Assembly (NCBI GenBank): GCA_026418655.1
Contig: JAOAAW010000080.1
Coordinates: forward strand, 1 to 17,279
Origin: a bacterium
GTDB taxonomy: Bacteria; Ratteibacteria; UBA8468; B48-G9; DTJG01
Direction of reading: 5' to 3'
Length of the DNA stretch: 17,279 bases
The notes beneath the pieces were generated by a model that was given only the letters and a program-made list of their open reading frames with translations, was not told where the DNA came from and ran no database searches. Every line of letters begins with the position of its first letter. The first letter of the stretch is position 1. Positions 16,182 to 17,279 of the stretch are shown one piece after another. Made by a program: the position numbers and the translations under genes.

Positions 16182-17279
16182 AAAAAATAAGAATCGCTGT
16201 CCTTTTTTTTACCCTTTTGGTTTTGTTTTCGAAAATTCTTGCAGCAGATGATGTTAAAATTTTTCAGACTACTTCTGGTTTTCAAACAGATTTTGAGAAA
16301 AACTGGAAAAAACAGCAGGGAGATTTTGTTGATGAGAAAGAAACTGCTGCTGGATTACCCGTTATTGCCGCCACAAAACCTGGCTGGCTGGTTTTTATCA
16401 GCAATGAAAGGTTAAAAGTACCTGTTGAGATGCGAGGATTTGTCAGATTAAAGACAGATAAAAACAAATCAGCTTATGCATATTTTCAACTGGGAAAAAA
16501 GGATGCATCAGACCAGGGTATTACACTTTCTCTTGGCATCACTGATAACCCGACGTATCCAGAACGAGTTGGTTGTTCTGTGAGAAATTCTGGAAAATTT
16601 TTGCATGATAATAATGAACTTGCTAAAAATATGGACTGGACACCTGTTTTTTCTAATGATTTCACCTATATTCTGAAGGCATATCCAAAAATCCTTCCTG
16701 GCTGGCCAGAAGATTACAGGGTTCAGATAGAAAATGATATGTCAGGACTACCTGATCATAATTCAAAGTGGATTGAGATTAGAGTTGTTCTGCGGGAAAA
16801 TTCGGTTTGGGCCTGGGTTGATGACAGACTTATTGCGTATAAAAGAGATGAGAATTTACAGAAGGAAGGTTTTGCAGGGATTATGATAAGTCAGGGTGTT
16901 CAACTTGCAGGATTGACAATTACAAAACCTGAGGAAGAAACTCCTGACTTTTACCCTGTAAGAATTAATGGATATGCAAATGGCAGATTTATAACAGGCA
17001 ACACATTTTTAAAACCATTCAAGGAAGCAGGCAAAATTACCTATATTTCAGGGATCCCCTTTATTCTTCCTTCTGTCAATATAGAAGGTAATGACCATCT
17101 GGATATCAGCAAATCTCTATTCAGGGAAGGTAATCTTGAAGGATATTTTCCAGTTTATAACCATGCCTTTGCAGGTTGTTCAAAAAGAGACCCTGCAAGG
17201 ATACAGTTGAGAATTCCATTTGATACATATAACTGCCTTTATGTCCTTGCTGCATCTGATGGTAGACCCAACAGTGTTC
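16178..17279 (+). CDS. Large secreted beta-sandwich protein, 3' end cut by window edge
   Basis: I translated 367 codons from the ATG at 16178 to the window edge without a stop. A signal peptide spans residues 1 to about 22 (core AVLFFTLLVLF, ending ILA). The following 250 or so residues look like a concanavalin- or laminin-G-like sandwich, with the pattern KWIEIRVVL then SVWAWVDDRLIAY (about 210-230), a common 'surface area of a bound ligand' strand pair. After a proline-rich link the second part begins PVRINGYANG (about 265) and shows ISGIPFILPSVNIEG and a late NCLYVLAASDG strand, suggesting another all-beta domain. The family was not recognised. A carbohydrate-related function is a guess from domain style. 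Its ATG overlaps the flavodoxin stop. Confidence 0.6.
   Translation, partial: MKKIRIAVLFFTLLVLFSKILAADDVKIFQTTSGFQTDFEKNWKKQQGDFVDEKETAAGLPVIAATKPGWLVFISNERLKVPVEMRGFVRLKTDKNKSAYAYFQLGKKDASDQGITLSLGITDNPTYPERVGCSVRNSGKFLHDNNELAKNMDWTPVFSNDFTYILKAYPKILPGWPEDYRVQIENDMSGLPDHNSKWIEIRVVLRENSVWAWVDDRLIAYKRDENLQKEGFAGIMISQGVQLAGLTITKPEEETPDFYPVRINGYANGRFITGNTFLKPFKEAGKITYISGIPFILPSVNIEGNDHLDISKSLFREGNLEGYFPVYNHAFAGCSKRDPARIQLRIPFDTYNCLYVLAASDGRPNSV

Overview
The window is about 17.3 kb of AT-rich, tightly packed bacterial DNA (GC by eye in the high 30s percent). Genes sit in short operons with gaps of 1-60 bases or ATGA overlaps and mostly good AGGAG-type ribosome binding sites. The gene mix is a type III-A CRISPR locus, two secreted DUF4139-type proteins, a URO-D superfamily enzyme with a non-canonical motif, a secreted GH123/DUF4091-like glycosidase with extra beta-sandwich modules, a Gfo/Idh/MocA oxidoreductase and several secreted proteins of unknown function. 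This is reminiscent of PVC-group or Omnitrophota-like bacteria that process polysaccharides. That placement is an inference from gene content only and is weak. No rRNA, tRNA, transposase or CRISPR repeat array was recognised.

Layout. (1) Positions 1-4353, minus strand: a type III-A (Csm) interference operon reading cas6, cas10/csm1, csm2, csm3. It runs off the left edge inside the last codons of csm3, so csm4, csm5 and any Csm6-type effector would lie outside. A TTGACA / extended -10 promoter precedes cas6. (2) 4504-8069, minus strand: a URO-D family protein followed by two tandem secreted DUF4139-type paralogues that overlap by 4 bases. (3) 8149-14215, plus strand: a likely five-gene operon of hexapeptide acyltransferase, large secreted GH123-like protein, RMD1/DUF155-like tail-anchored protein, an internally duplicated cysteine-rich protein with DUF1284-like motifs, and a small secreted protein. 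(4) 14202-15188, minus strand: a Gfo/Idh/MocA oxidoreductase converging on the operon and overlapping its last gene by 14 bases. (5) 15296-17279, plus strand: YbgC-type thioesterase, flavodoxin, and a large secreted protein that runs off the right edge.

How the genes fit together. The Csm proteins form a crRNA-guided RNA-targeting complex. Cas6 trims the guides, Csm3 cuts target RNA, and Cas10 keeps both its HD nuclease residues and its GGDD cyclase motif, so cyclic oligoadenylate signalling is predicted. The remaining genes suggest envelope and carbohydrate work: five proteins carry export signals, and the GH123-like enzyme, acyltransferase and Gfo/Idh oxidoreductase are all plausible in glycan modification or breakdown. 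The least described item is the operon at 8149-14215, especially the 344-residue protein made of two diverged copies of an RPxxxLC-type cysteine module. I see no clear evidence of a wholly new defence or signalling system.
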